Below are positions 12,759 through 24,650 of a stretch of DNA of 64,000 bases, in pieces (positions within the stretch are counted from its first letter, which is position 1; every line of letters starts with the position of its first letter). The notes under the pieces were generated by a model, which had not been told where the DNA came from, did not search any database, and saw only the letters and a list, made by a program, of their open reading frames with translations. The position numbers were made by a program, and so were the translations under genes. The stretch is from Littorina saxatilis. Lineage: Eukaryota > Mollusca > Gastropoda > Littorinimorpha > Littorinidae. The stretch spans positions 23,810,709-23,874,708 of the forward strand of contig NC_090255.1 in assembly GCF_037325665.1 (NCBI RefSeq). The letters are read 5' to 3'.

Positions 12759-12760
<2 letters not shown>
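11096..12760. other. stretch without recognised genes
   Basis: Includes a CCGGTA-rich patch (about 11330-11420) and a fragment 'tagtcaaaacttgacta' (about 11769-11786) matching the 3' hairpin of the ACATTTAGTCAAG family at 44253-45061. A CpG-containing segment, 11990-12720, has two overlapping ORFs (166 and 122 codons), but neither looks like a protein I recognise and no splice signals support them. Confidence 0.35.
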
Positions 12761-12803
<43 letters not shown>

Positions 12804-12949
12804 TGTTTTAGTGAGAGGGAGAATTGAATTGAACGTCATTTATCGAGGGTGACAGAATAAGCAATGCAAACATGCTTTTTTTTCATCCGGTGCTCGCCCA
12901 ACCAACTCAGTCAATAACAAAAAGAAATAGAAGTAAACGGTTAAGTTAG

Positions 12950-13092
<143 letters not shown>

Positions 13093-13210
13093 GAGAGAGC
13101 AGCAAAACTGACATGTAGCTCGACCTGTTCTCAGTGGTGGAAAATGAGCATGAGTATTACACTGTGAAATTGATGAGTTCGAAAGTGAAGTGACTACAAC
13201 ATTGACAGCT

Positions 13211-13267
13211 TTTTTTTCTCTCTCTCTCTCTCACTCTCTCTCTCTCACTCTCTCTCTCTCTCTCTCA

Positions 13268-13328
<61 letters not shown>
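13211..13328 (+). repeat. (CT)n microsatellite abutting a LINE fragment
   Basis: About 118 bases of CT with a few interruptions, ending exactly where the LINE reading frame begins at 13329. Confidence 0.9.
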
Positions 13329-15282
13329 ATGTGTCCGAGAGGCCTGAAGCAGGGAGAAATAAATAGTCCAATTTTGTTCTCACTTTTCATTAACGAATTG
13401 GCGGACGAAATCAAGCGAAAAGGACGACACGGTATACAACTTATCCCAAATTTTATTGAGATATTGATTCTCATGTTCGCAGATGACGTTATTTTGATTT
13501 CCGACACTGTGTGTGGGTTACAGAACCAGATAAACGTGCTATACCAAACTGCTTGTAATCTTGGCTTGACTGTTAATTTAGAAAAATCTAACATAGTTAT
13601 CTTCAGAAATGGTGGTCACATTGCAGCGATTGAAAAATGGATGTATGGCAATATCGAAATGGAAACTGTGAACATGTATAAATACTTAGGAATTTACTTT
13701 TCTACAAGGTTGACATTTTCTCACACGCTGAACGATTTAGCGCTGCGTGCAAGAAAGGGTGTGATTGGTATTTTTAAGGTACTGTGGACTCTAGGAGAAA
13801 GATCACCAAACATATTCTATAAACTATTCGACTCCCAGACATATCCAGCCCATGCTCAATTATGCGGCAGAAGTCTGGGGCCTTGATGCAGACCATTCAC
13901 CTATCGAAAAGGTGCATCTGTTTGCCCTTAAGAGGTTTCTGAACACAAGCATGAAAACACCAAACACACTTGTGTATGGAGAAACTGGCAGACACCCGTT
14001 ATTTGTCAACACGTTTGTTAAGTCCATCCGATTTTGGTTGCGCATCCTGAAAATGCCTAGTCATCGATTGCCACAAAAAGCTTATAAAATGCTGCTTTAT
14101 TTACACGAACAAAATAAAAGAACATGGGCGTCATCAGTTTGCTATGTGCTGTACAAATACGGCTTTGACCAAGTTTGGATTCAACAAGGCGTTGGAAATG
14201 AAAATGCGTTCATAACGGAATTCAAGAACAGACTAGTCACATTATACAAGCAAGAGTGGATAGAAACAGTACAAAGTAAAGAACGATTCCTTTTCTATAG
14301 CACTTTCAAGTCAGCCTTATCTATGTCTTCATACTTAAATGACCTGAAGCACGTCAAAGCAAGAAACTGCCTGATTAGGTTAAGACTTGGTGTCTCGCCA
14401 CTCAAAGTGCATCGATTACGACACACTCGGTCGTCAACTGCTGAAGATTACTTGTGTCCATTCTGCGCAAACGAGACCGAAGATGAAATTCACTTTGTTT
14501 TGAAATGTCCAAAATATGCTGGTATTCGCGAGTACTACATACCTGCAAAATATTACAACCGCCCATCAAGCTTTAAACTGGCGCTACTTCTAGCGACACC
14601 AAACAGATCAATATTACTTAGACTTGCAACCTTCATCATGAACGCGTTTAAAAAACGCAGTGAGTGGGGACAGTGAATATGAGATATTGCACGATCTTGT
14701 TTTATGTGTATGCTATTTTTGCTGCTTTCTGTCGATTGCTTAAAAAACAGTAATACAGTTTTGTCTTTTTTGAAAACGTTAATGCGGCTATGTATCAGAG
14801 ATGCAACGATTATGCATATAACTGCTTGCAGATTTGCGTGTGAAAGGGCATGTGAAGGGATAGATGGAGTGATGAATAGATGGATGACGGATGAATGGTT
14901 GGACAGTCAGACGGTTGATTAGATGGATGGAGGACAGAGGGACACGAGATGGATAGAAGGATGGATGGATGGATGGATGGATGGATGGATGGATGGATGG
15001 ATGGATGGACGGAAAGAGGACAGAGAGACATGAGTGAAGTGCGACAGAGACTGGATTTTGTGCTGATGCTTACTGTCCTTTTCCAAACGTTTTGCTGTTG
15101 TAAATGCCTGTTTCCACAGTCGTCATGTCGACTGTCATTACGATGATGATGATTTATTTTATTATGATTAATATTACAATGATTATTTTTCATGAAGCAT
15201 GAATGATGAAAATGTGTACACCCCGAATTGAAATGGGCCCAAGGCCCAATCAATAAACCATCCAGACTCCAGACTCCAGACT
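13329..15282 (+). mobile_element. 5'-truncated LINE, RT fragment to 3' end
   Basis: A non-LTR retrotransposon cut off inside the reverse transcriptase domain. Residues PRGLKQGEINSPILF open the first frame (13329-13886), and the catalytic FADD box is at residues 50-53. A one-base frame change near 13850 moves the rest into a second frame (13852-14676). That frame carries LNYAAEVWG, YGETGRHPL and a C-terminal CPFC..H....C zinc knuckle (C202, C205, H214, C219). The 3' UTR includes a (GGAT)n tract (14941-15008) and 'gggcccaaggccc', and ends in three tandem CCAGACT units. The layout fits the CR1/L2/jockey-like groups; the exact clade is uncertain. Dead copy. Confidence 0.8.
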
Positions 15283-15365
15283 CTCTCTCTCTCACTCTCT
15301 CTCTCTCTCTCTGACTCTCTCTCTCTCTCTCTCTCTCTCAGACTCTCTCTCCCTCTCTCTCTCCA

Positions 15366-15816
15366 CGTATTGACCTTTTCAAATCAAGCCTTCTTTATTC
15401 AGGTGCGGTCCTATGGAACTCACTGCCTATTTTTCTTAAGCATAAAACAAACACAGACAGCTTCAAAAACAATTATATGTCGCATATAATGCAACTAAAC
15501 ATGTGCTGAATGGTTCATCAATTCATTTAAAATGTATGTGCATGTTAAACAAAATTATAATAATATGCAGATCTAAATTAAGTTATGTTAAAAATTGACA
15601 CTTGGAAATTGTAATTAAAATGCAGCATGACAATTTATGTTTCAAATTTGTATCTGTATATACAGTTATAATGTATTAAGTTTGATGTGATAGTTCTTTG
15701 ATTATATTGTTTTCTGTTCTTGTTGACCCTATATTAGGGCGAGGGCTGGATGTAAAAAAGCAATATTCTTGCTTATCTATTACACTCGATAATAAAGATT
15801 TTGTCTTGTCTTGTCT
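15366..15816 (+). mobile_element. second LINE 3' fragment, last ORF codons and UTR
   Basis: 15366-15509 translates to the typical end of a CR1/L2-like ORF2 (SGAVLWNSLP, then SFKNNY, then stop). A 3' UTR with 'agggcgagggctgga', 'aataaagattttg' and a terminal TCTTG tandem tail follows. It is preceded by a CT tract (15283-15364) and followed by another (15818-16142). Strongly 5'-truncated. Confidence 0.65.
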
Positions 15817-15817
15817 C

Positions 15818-16142
15818 TTTTTCTCTCTTTCTCTCTCTCTTTTTTTTCTCTCTCTGTGTCTCTCTCTCGCTCGCTCTCTCCCTCTCTCTCTTTTCAGTCT
15901 CTCTCTCTCTCTCTCTTTCTCTCTCCCTCCCCCTCTCTTTCGCTCTTTCTCTGAGTCTCTCTTTCTCTCTCTCCCTCTTTTTCTCTCTCTCTTTCTCTCT
16001 CCCTCTCTCGCTCTCTCTCTCGGTCTCTCTGTCTCTCTCTCTCTCGCTCTCTCTTTCTCTCTCTGTGTCTCTGTCTCGCTCTCTCTTTCTCTCGCTGTGT
16101 CTCTCTGTCTCTCTGTCACTGTCTCTGTCTCTGTCTCTCTCG
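15818..16142 (+). repeat. long imperfect (CT)n tract
   Basis: About 325 bases of CT-rich sequence with scattered TTT, GT and CG interruptions. The ORFs of 137-160 codons in it are low-complexity artefacts. Confidence 0.9.
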
Positions 16143-16844
16143 GAATGCGTGCAAATTGAAATCCAACAACAGATTATAGACTGCAAAAACGTTCCAAAAT
16201 TCAGAATAAAAAAAAACTTGAAAAAAAAGCATTTACAATTAGGCCTACATCGACGGAAGTGTCTTTATAGTGGACACACTTAAACAAAAAAGGAATATAA
16301 GATGGAACAGCTTTGCTGCTCAGTCCTATTCTCGTGGCGCAACTGATTTACATATATATATATATTTTTTTTTTTTTTAAAGAGAACTGGAATTACAAAT
16401 CGTTATAAAACATTTTGAGAATTTGTAACATGATAACCCATCTTTATCTGATGCTTTTGTTGTTGTTTCTTTTACACTAAATCACTAAATAAATGATTCA
16501 TTAGTAAGTACATCAATAGACTTGTCAATCAAAAAGTACATGAATAAAATATATACTTACCAAATGACGCCTAACTTAGTCGAATCAGAATCATCTAAGG
16601 ATTAACGAACGTTCTCCACGATGCACTCTCATCAAAAGGTGAGCCCTTCAGTTTCTGTACCCTGCAATTGCAAGTCACAGCTAGTTCACTTGAAAAGCAC
16701 AGAGTGAGGGATTAGATCCGAACCTCTCCTTGTACTGAAGTGGCAAACGTCTGAGGACTTCTGCACCTTGTACTTGTTTTGGAACTGAGCACAGTACTCT
16801 GTGAGTGTGTGCTTACCATCTGTGTGCGTCACGGTGTCATTACG

Positions 16845-16845
<1 letters not shown>

Positions 16846-16879
<34 letters not shown>

Positions 16880-17548
16880 TGTGTGTGTGAGTATGTGTGT
16901 GTGTGTGTGTGTTTGTGTGTCAGTGTGTGTGTGTGTGTGTGTGCGTGTGTGCCTGCGTGCGTGCGTGTGTGTATGTGTGTTTGTGTGTGTGTGTCAGTGT
17001 GTCCCGGTGTGTGTGTGTGTGTGTGTTTACTCTCCGTGAGTGTGTGTGTGTGTGCGAGCCTACTGACGTAGGCAAGGTTGACCGAATTACTGCTGACTGG
17101 CGAATGGGGGATGCAGAATTCACTTGAAACGGGAATGACCTTGGGTATACCCCCCCCCCCCCCCACGCTCTCATTCTCCTTGTTTCTGGTTTGTCTGTCT
17201 ATCTGTCTGTTTGTCAGTCAGTCTGCCTGTCTCTGTCTGTCTTTCATTTTCTCTCTTAATTTCTGTCTCGCTTTCTCTCGTACAGTCTCTGTCTCAGTGT
17301 TGTTCTATGCGTCTGTCTCTGCCTCTCCTCTGTATCCCCCCCCCCCACCCCACCCTCCCGTCTCTCTCTCCATCTCTCCCTCTCTCTGTCTGTCTCTGCC
17401 TCTCTCTTCCGCTCTCGCCCCCCCCCTCTCTCTCTGTCACATTTAGTTCACACACACACACACACACACACAACCAGTGACACACACACACACACACGCA
17501 AATCAGTACACACGCACGCACACACGCACACGCACATACACACGTATA
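16846..17548 (+). repeat. cluster of GT, CT and CA microsatellites
   Basis: An imperfect (GT)n tract covers 16846-17060. A C homopolymer lies near 17151-17164, CT-rich sequence covers 17170-17440, and a (CA)n tract covers 17444-17548. Nothing coding is seen. Confidence 0.9.
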
Positions 17549-17721
17549 ATTTTACTGGCGTAGACTCAAGGTGATAAATGAACGGGAAGGGAGAGAGCAG
17601 CGCTGCCAGAACATTGCTGAAGCTTAAATTCCAAAGATGTTGGTACGTGCGTGTTTTACAGAATGTTGAATGTGTGTTTGCATAGTTTACGTTCGCGCCT
17701 GGGTATGGGTATGTGTGCGAT

Positions 17722-17722
17722 T

Positions 17723-17761
<39 letters not shown>

Positions 17762-17816
17762 GTGTGTGTGTGTATGTGTGCGATTTGTGTGTATGTGTGT
17801 GTGCGTGTGTCTGATT

Positions 17817-17856
<40 letters not shown>
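17722..17856 (+). repeat. (GT)n then (GA)n microsatellite
   Basis: GT-rich 17722-17812 followed by pure GA 17818-17856. It ends a few bases before the CAGGGCCGGAC element at 17861. Confidence 0.9.
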
Positions 17857-17858
<2 letters not shown>

Positions 17859-17860
17859 TG

Positions 17861-18491
17861 CAGGGCCGGACTAGGCGAAGAGGAGGGGGGGGTTGCCAGT
17901 GGTGGCCCAGGGGGATGTCCCCCCTGGCGGCAGGGGCGGATCAGCTCATTTTATGACTGGTTTTTTTCAAAAGTATATTGTGAAGATATGTGTGTGAAGG
18001 CGCGAAGCGCCGAGCCGACGGCGCGAAGCGCCTAGCTTGCTAGGGGGGTCCGGGGGCATGCCCCCCCGGAAAATTTTGAAAAAAAGATGCAAAATGGTGC
18101 AATCTGGTGCATTCTGAGGATGATCATTACCAGTTTCAGGCAGCAGATTTTGTCACTGATTAATACCCCAAAAATTGAAACTCAATGTAATATAAAGAAA
18201 TGCATACCTCATTCAATATTTTTATTTTTTGGCTGGGGGGGGGGGGGGGGTCCGAAAACCCTAGAACCCACCCGCCCCCCCCCCCCCCCCTCGTTGTGGG
18301 GGTCAGGGGGCGAAGCCCCCTGAAGCTGACGGGTAGGTCATATTCTGAGATAGGAAAATGGTCGCTCCTTGCATGAAACGGCATAAAATAAGCAATAATA
18401 AAAAAAAATTAAATAAGTAAGGTACATGTTTAGGCTAGGGGGGGGGGGGGGGTTGCGCAACCCCCATAACCCCCCCGGTAGTCCGGCCCTG
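17861..18491. mobile_element. CAGGGCCGGAC-ended element (hAT-like), copy 1
   Basis: Inverted ends CAGGGCCGGACTAG / GTAGTCCGGCCCTG are flanked by a direct repeat GGGTTG (17855-17860 and 18492-18497). hAT elements often have CAGGG ends, but their usual duplication is 8 bp. The interior holds the start of a second CAGGGGCGGATC-type end at about 17931, paired GGCGCGAAGCGCC hairpins (18000-18032) and long G and C runs. A shorter relative lies at 54336-54623. No transposase. Confidence 0.6.
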
Positions 18492-18741
18492 GGGTTGTGG
18501 ATTTGCTTTGCGCCCATGCGTGATGTGTGTGCATCAGCTATATGTGATTTAACGTCTGATGTCATAATTTTATTGGCTGTCACTTGCACTGACATCATTG
18601 ACGTAACAGCTTGATGACAGAAAAGGTGGAGCACGTTGAAAATTCAGAAGTGTTGACTCTCCAGTTGACATGGTAAACTGCCGGGCTGTCAATGTCCAAA
18701 CAGGTGGTCTCCCACGACCAAGCCGCGAGAGCGATAATTAA

Positions 18742-18743
<2 letters not shown>

Positions 18744-18796
<53 letters not shown>

Positions 18797-18916
18797 TTGT
18801 GTGTGTGTGTGCATGTGTATGTTTGCGTGCGTGCGTGCATGCGTACGTGCGTGCATGTGTGTGTGTGTGTGAGTGTTCGTGCATGCACAAAGTGTATGTG
18901 CAGGCCTGCATGCGTG
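18744..18916 (+). repeat. (GT)n with GC-rich variants
   Basis: GT repeats grading into GCGT and GCAT units. ORFs rich in Cys-Val here are artefacts. Confidence 0.9.
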
Positions 18917-19583
18917 CAGTGTGTCTGTCTGTTTGTCCGTCTGTTTTTCACACCGCAACTAGTCAGCGCATTCAAAACTTCTGCTCATTGTTTTTCTTCG
19001 GTAACGCGTGCATGTGCACTGACGTAGTTAGCATCACGTCCCTTAGATATTCAATACGCGCGTGCAGGCGTATGACGTAAACCCGCGCGCGCCACGAACA
19101 CCAAACAATGAAAGGAGCAGTTCTTCGCGTGAACTGAACGGTTCGGTCCATGAGATCTGACCAAGCGAACGACGAAGAAGAAGAAGAAGATCTGACCAGA
19201 GTTTTGCCAGGGAAAAGAGCACTCCTTGTTCTTATACGCAGAGACAAAATCAACAGCAGCCTTGCATGCAACTGAGGTCAAAAGAAAAGAAAAAAAAACA
19301 ACCAAAAAACCCACACCAGCCTGGGCACTTTCTGTGTACATTGTAAAGAGCTAGTTTCACCGATTGACAAATGTGTCCGTTTCCAAAATAATTCATAACA
19401 CAAATTTCCATTATGCGCAGACAGTACCTGGGTCGTTGATTTTTGGTATGAGACCAAGTGGATGCCTGGCCTTATCCAATGTGTATTATTTTTTGTTTTT
19501 GTTTTTGGACCTCAGTTGTATGCATGCAAGGCTGCTTCAACCCATCTTTTTTGCCTCTTTCATCTTTTTTTTTTCACCCTTTT

Positions 19584-19614
<31 letters not shown>

Positions 19615-19872
19615 GGAGGTGAGCATATCCTTCTTCATTGGTCTTTTTTTTTTCAATGCATTTTTAATTTTGTTTTCTTTTACATTGCAGGTTACATTTC
19701 CATTAATATAAATTACTTTTTAATTCAACAACAATAATCCAATGTGTAACCTCCATGCTTAATACAATATTACTCCTTTATCCTTATACTGTTGTGGAAC
19801 TACTGCTATAGTGAATCAGTAGTAGTAGTAGTAGTACGCTACAGTAAGGATAAATGAGTTGTACTTGTAAGT

Positions 19873-20713
19873 AGGGCGCGTCCCTGCGTCCTATACGCAC
19901 TAGAAGCCGAAAACACGTACTAGAAATTTATGGAGGGGGTCCCGGGACGCACTAGACTTTAAAAGAGTTGATCCTGGGACGCACTAAATTTCCTTAACTC
20001 GTGCGTACCGTAGAAACCATAAATGGTTTACATGTTTAAGTACATGTAGCTAGCTTACACTGGGACCTTTCGGCTTTTGGAGGAGCCTTAGGACCCTCTG
20101 AAATTCTGCCGTGGGGGTCCATGGATCCTCTACAAATTGAAAGTGGGGGTCCTGGGACGCACTAGGACTGGGTGGCCGAGTGGTAACGCACTTGCGCTCG
20201 GAAGCGAGAGGTTGCGAGTTCGACCCTGGGTCAGGGCGTTAGCAATTTTCTCCCCCCTTTCCTAACCAAGGTGGTGGGTTCAAGTGCTAGTCTTTCGGAT
20301 GAGACGAAAAACCGAGGTCCCTTCGCGTACACTACATTGGGGTGTGCACGTTAAAGATACCACGATTGACAAAAGAGTCTTTCCTGGCAAAATTGTATAG
20401 GCAAAGATAAAAATGTCCACCAAAATACCCGTGTGACTTGGAATAATAGGCCGTGAAAAGTAGGATATGCGCCGAAATGGCTGCGATCTGCTGGCCGATG
20501 TGAATGCGTGATGTATTGTGTAAAAAAATTCCATCTCACACGGCATAAATAAATCCCTGCGCCTTGAATATGTGCGCGATATAAATTGCATACAAAAATT
20601 TAAAAAAAATAAAATAAAATCCCTGCGCTTAGAACTGTACCCACGGAATACGCGCGATATAAGCCTCGTATTGATTGACTAGGAGGGGCGTCCGTGGGGA
20701 GCCCTGATGTATA
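19873..20713. mobile_element. possible DNA element split by a SINE
   Basis: The left edge 'tagggcgcgtccctgcgtcc' and the inverse of the right edge, 'cagggctccccacggacgcc', are similar. The interior repeats 'ctgggacgcacta' several times. The SINE at 20168-20677 interrupts it. The ends are diverged and no target duplication is clear. Confidence 0.3.
20168..20677 (+). mobile_element. tRNA-derived SINE, Ser/Leu-like head
   Basis: The head has A box TGGCCGAGTGGT and B box GCGAGTTCGACCC. The body then contains 'cttgaatatgtgcgcgatataa' twice in slightly different forms, and the tail is TTGAT-rich. It is flanked by the direct repeat ACTAGGA (20161-20167 and 20678-20684). A minus-strand copy is at 53454-53979 and a 5'-truncated copy at 24651-24883. 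Non-coding; pol III transcription is expected for the family. Confidence 0.8.
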
Positions 20714-21001
20714 CTCCAATCGACCGGCGCTTTGATACAAGCTCCTGTGAGACGGACTATGCGTGTGGATGGATAAGGCTTACATGAGGTTGTGTGTGTG
20801 ACTTACATGTGTAAAGAACTGTTAACATTTTACAACTGGATAAGGATGTTATAAAATAACGAAATGGCTATAATAATTGGCATATATTGATGTATGTGAT
20901 GTAATGTTGTATTTGTTTTGTAGATCTGTTTAAAAGCATGGCACACAAGCATATATTTTATGTAAAGTCATTATGAAGCTGATTGTTTAATTTCACGCCT
21001 A

Positions 21002-21315
21002 TTTTTGTTTGTTTGTTTGTTTGTTTAACACCTCGCCGACCACGAAGGGCCATATCAGGGCGCGGTGCTGCTTTGACATATAACGTGCGCCACACACAAG
21101 ACAGAAGTCGCAGCACAGGCTTCATGTCTCACCCAGTCACATTATTCTGACACCGGACCAACCAGTCCTAGCACTAACCCCATAATGCCAGACGCCAGGC
21201 GGAGCAGCCACTAGATTGCCAATTTTAAAGTCTTAGGTATGACCCGGCCGGGGTTCGAACCCACGACCTCCCGATCACGGGGTGGACGCCTTACCACTAG
21301 GCCAACCGTGCCGGT
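21002..21315 (-). mobile_element. tRNA-derived SINE, third family, minus strand
   Basis: On the minus strand it starts with a tRNA-like head: A box CCTAGTGGTAAGG, B box GGGTTCGAACCCC. It ends in an (AAAC)n tail, seen as (GTTT)n on the plus strand. It is flanked by a perfect 12-bp duplication ATTTCACGCCTA at 20990-21001 and 21316-21327. The body differs from the other two SINE families here. Confidence 0.85.
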
Positions 21316-21987
21316 ATTTCACGCCTACATTATGTCTCACAAACACATATTTCAATAGCACATACATAATCAAAGAAGACTGAAATAAACGAATAAAAGA
21401 GGTAGTGTACATCAAAATGCCAATGTCCGTGGTAGGTCAAACACATTTGCACGATATCTGTTGAAACAATGATTAAAAAAAAAAGAAAAAAAAAGGACTA
21501 TGCCTTTAAAGAAGAAAAGGCCGCGAACCTCGTGCGAGCCATTGCCCTTGGTGAAGTGTGACGTGGTTTCAACGGGATCAAGGAATTGACGCCCTGGTGC
21601 TATTTTACGTCACCACGACGCATGGAGAGGCGAAGTGAGAATTCCTTGGCAAATAGTGACTTGTCGTGAGACTTGGACCAACTCGTTCCTTTCAAACCCT
21701 GCTCGGAGCCCTAAAGCGATCTGCACTTGAATGACGTTTAATTGCCTTCATATAGCTGTGTTCATTTCTGAGGGGCTTAGATTTTCTGTAAATTCGGCCC
21801 GGGGTTTATCATTCGAACGTGAGTCACTAAAGTCTAAAAATATTACGGACGATGCTTTGAAAAACACAGTAACACGTACACAGTTTTCTTCCGATATTCA
21901 GATTGAACAGTGCAATCAAGGATTCACTATACACGCAACCCTACCGCCCAAACCCCAACAGAACAAGAAATTCCTCCGATAGGAAAA

Positions 21988-22296
21988 ACACCCCCGGCAA
22001 AGGGAAATAACCTTCTCAGTTGGTGGCAGTGAGAATGGTTATTACAATGGTTATTTCCCTTTGACCAACGGGGGTGTCCGTCTATAAGTCGTTGTATAAT
22101 TTATATCCACCAATAACTCCCTAACCGTGTGTTTGACTGGTCCCAATTTTTGTTTGGACCGTCTCATGAATGTATAGAACCTGTTCAGCAAGTTTGGTGA
22201 CGATCGGTCCGTTCATTCTAGAGATCTCCTTGCGAACACAAACACCGCCACAAACACATCGAGTGAAACCTATACACACCCCTATACCGGGGGTGT
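21988..22296 (+). mobile_element. Helentron-like short element (ACACCCCCGG family)
   Basis: 5' motif ACACCCCCGG at 21988-21997. The 3' end is a hairpin ACACCCCTATACCGGGGGTGT at 22276-22296, followed by an A run. Near the 3' end is 'caagtttggtgacgatcggtcc', a block also recognisable in the elements at 7107, 42223 and 44253, then an ACAAAC-type simple repeat. A further inverted repeat (aaagggaaataacc / ggttatttcccttt) lies near the 5' end. No coding capacity. Confidence 0.5.
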
Positions 22297-22636
22297 AAAA
22301 AAGACTTCCAATGAACGTTATCTTGACAGGATCACCATGCCACTTGGTCACATACCGATCACCAACAGCCTTGCTGAGTTGATTGTACATTGACACAGGT
22401 GTCAGTAACAAAATTAATTCTGAATAAAATCCCACTTTGCCCATAAGCAATCACTGAGAAAAAAAGAAGAAATAAAAAGGTCAGATCCGTGATGGTTTAC
22501 ATGATAGTTCACCAGGGCTGCAAGAACAAGAAGAAGAACAAGAATTTATTCCGCCATATAGCATTAAAGCCATTGGTATTTGTCCTGGTGTGAAAACACT
22601 CATACGTCCATACTCTTCTTGCATAAAGCCAAAAGG

Positions 22637-22638
22637 CT

Positions 22639-22706
<68 letters not shown>

Positions 22707-22707
22707 G
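22637..22707 (+). repeat. (CAA)n microsatellite
   Basis: About 70 bases of pure CAA/AAC. Poly-Leu and poly-Val ORFs on the minus strand are artefacts. Confidence 0.95.
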
Positions 22708-22841
22708 GACGGGTATGAGCCGAATACGGAACTGAGAGGAACGAGCGCTTTTCCAACGAAACAGTTGTGCGGTTTTGCGGTTGTGCGCACAGCCAGCGGT
22801 TAGAAACAACAACCATGCTTTCCGTTTACATTTACCTGTAG

Positions 22842-22957
22842 AGTATGCCTGCTTTTATGTTAAGAAGGATGAGTGTTTGATGATATTATACAATACATCA
22901 ACAATCCGGTATGCGTGCGTTAACATGCCAGGACACACCCTTGAGGCAGAAGGGCAG
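22842..22957 (+). CDS. candidate internal exon of an unidentified gene
   Basis: A good acceptor (pyrimidine-rich, ending ACCTGTAG) precedes 116 bases, and a strong donor GTAAGC follows at 22958. Starting with two carried-over bases, the frame YACFYVKKDECLMILY...MPGHTLEAEGQ is open for 38 codons and ends in phase 0. The composition is that of a normal globular or extracellular segment with three cysteines. I cannot name the family. The exon lies between a CAA microsatellite and a MITE (22969), so its neighbours are displaced by repeats. Exons with a compatible phase-0 start exist at 35559 and 40687, but joining them is speculation. Confidence 0.5.
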
Positions 22958-22968
22958 GTAAGCATAAT

Positions 22969-23225
22969 TGTGACCCTCCACCACGGAATGAGTCGCATGT
23001 CACCTTTGCATGATTTTCATATTTTTACATTTTCCTCAAGAGTTTTTTTTTAATGCTCTATCCAGTGGTGAAAACCGTTTCAGAAAAGAGCGAAAACTGT
23101 TTGAGTTATAAGCCTGTGACTAAGGTGACCCTCACACTGTTACCAGACACTCTCCGGACTTATATCAAGCCTAGCGCAGAACCGCGCGAGGTGACATGCG
23201 GCTCATTTCGTGGTGGAGGGTCACA
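22969..23225. mobile_element. MITE with 37-bp inverted ends (TGTGACCCTCCACCACG), copy 1
   Basis: Both ends read TGTGACCCTCCACCACG..., then GAGTCGCATGTCACCT, inverted, with about one mismatch over 37 bp. The three copies in the window are 22969-23225, 26160-26412 and 62959-63213, of 253-257 bp each. The flank is AT-rich; a TA direct repeat is visible only at copy 2. Non-coding. Confidence 0.8.
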
Positions 23226-23269
23226 TATATAGAAACAAACAGACACACCTTTAATCATATAAACTCGGC

Positions 23270-24200
23270 AAACACAAATATGACACCAATTCTCGCACCC
23301 CTACTTAAAGGTACTGAACTTGTCAAATCCAGGTGCACGGAGCCCCTGGGGCTTTTAGTCATACCTCAGGCAGCTAGCTATCCGTTAGAAGAACTACCAA
23401 GTTTCATTGACTTGCACCCAAAGAGTCAAAAACTGCGATTTTGTTACGAATTAATTTCGTACTCGGACCCGGCTGGTCTTGACCTATTTTGGGATCTAAA
23501 TTTAGATCAGGTAGATCACCACATCATGCACAAAAAGACACGTCACTAAGCAAACTATGTCAGACGTCATCATGAGTTTGTGTAAAACAAAATGGAGGCC
23601 GGAATCACTCAGTTGAATCGAACTCCGACCAAACACCAACGTAATAACTAGGTTAATTTATGCACTCGCGTGAACAAGAAACTGTCGAGCTTCACAGATG
23701 TCGTCTTTGGGTAGTTTTGGGTTTGTTTTACTGAGGATTTTTGAACTGTAAATGCACTCAGCTGCAACAAAAACGCAAAACGAAGGCTGTGAGCTGCACT
23801 GTGCCTTTAAACATTCATTCAAGTGTCATTACATTCAAACTTTCTGTGCCATGAAAGGCAATATAATTGGCTGTCTGGCACACTTTTAGTCGGATCAAAG
23901 AGTTCTTTTACAGAAGTCACGTGATCGCCTTCAAAATAAGGGTACCCCCAAAATCAACCTGACAAAAACGTAAAGTACCATATAAAACAAATCGACGAAA
24001 ATTCAGACCGGGCATAACTTTCCAACTTTGACATACAAGGAGATAGTCAAACCAATTATCTATCAAGAACAGGTTGTTTTGTTTACCTATCTTGACATGC
24101 TGCAGGTGTCGATCGCATAAGCGGTCGAAAACGCAAGGCTTTTGTGTCGGTTTTGAGGGGTATCATAAGTGTGTGCGTGTGTGCGTGCTTACGTGTATAT
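23270..24200 (+). repeat. second copy of the GCDT-unit 3' flank, split by a MITE
   Basis: Sequence on either side of the MITE at 23309-23816 aligns with 1560-1870: 'gcacccctact' then 'aagtgtcatta.attcaaact' and 'gggtacccccaaaatcaacc'. No protein-coding remnant is attached to this copy. Confidence 0.5.
23309..23816 (+). mobile_element. TTAA-flanked MITE, AGGTACTGAAC family, copy 2
   Basis: Same ends and sequence as 8323-8839, flanked by TTAA at 23305-23308 and 23817-23820. Nested in the GCDT-unit flank. It differs from copy 1 mostly by small deletions and substitutions. Confidence 0.75.
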
Positions 24201-24253
24201 GTGCGTGTGTGCTTACGAATGCGATACTTTCATTGGAATGAATTCAAAACAAG

Positions 24254-24343
24254 GAACTTAGTCGATAAATATCGACAGGGGGCCGACTAATGGTTTAAAT
24301 GTGAAATGTGTGTATAATAATGGGTGTGGGTCTGAAATGAAGT
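24254..24343 (+). repeat. short dispersed repeat shared with 30242-30326
   Basis: Both places carry 'aaggaacttagtcgataaatatcgacagggggccgac', then 'aatggtttaaat' and 'gggtgtgggt'. The centre is a small palindrome TCGATA-AATATCGA. Possibly an element terminus; the other end was not found. Confidence 0.5.
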
Positions 24344-24351
24344 TAGGTAGT

Positions 24352-24605
24352 AGGTACTGAACTTGTCAAATCCAGGTGCACGGAGCCCCTGGGGCTTTTA
24401 GTCATACCTCAGGCAGCTATCCGTTGGAAGAACTACCAAGTTTCATTGACTTGCACCCAAAGAGTCAAGAACTGCGATTTCTTTACGAATTAATTTCGTA
24501 CTCGGACCCGGCTGGTTTTGACCTATTTTTGGATCTAAATTTAGATCAGGTAGATCACCACATCATGCACAAAAAGACACGTCACTAGCAAACTATGTCA
24601 GACGT
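24352..24605 (+). mobile_element. TTAA MITE, AGGTACTGAAC family, truncated copy 3
   Basis: Left half of the family only. The 5' TTAA is replaced by 'tagt' and the right half is missing, ending at 'gcaaactatgtcagacgt' beside a truncated SINE. Confidence 0.7.
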
Positions 24606-24650
24606 GGTTAAAACTGTGGTTAAAAGACTTCGTTATTTCTTGATTGTTAT

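Noticed and set aside
15676-16283. ORFs of 137-160 codons rich in Ser-Leu or Arg-Glu
   Set aside because: Translations of CT/GA microsatellite. The same applies at 9728-9993, 37870-38187 and 57631-58410.
19152-19274. Small acidic ORF starting MRSDQANDEEEEED
   Set aside because: The acidic run is just a (GAA)n array and nothing else supports coding.
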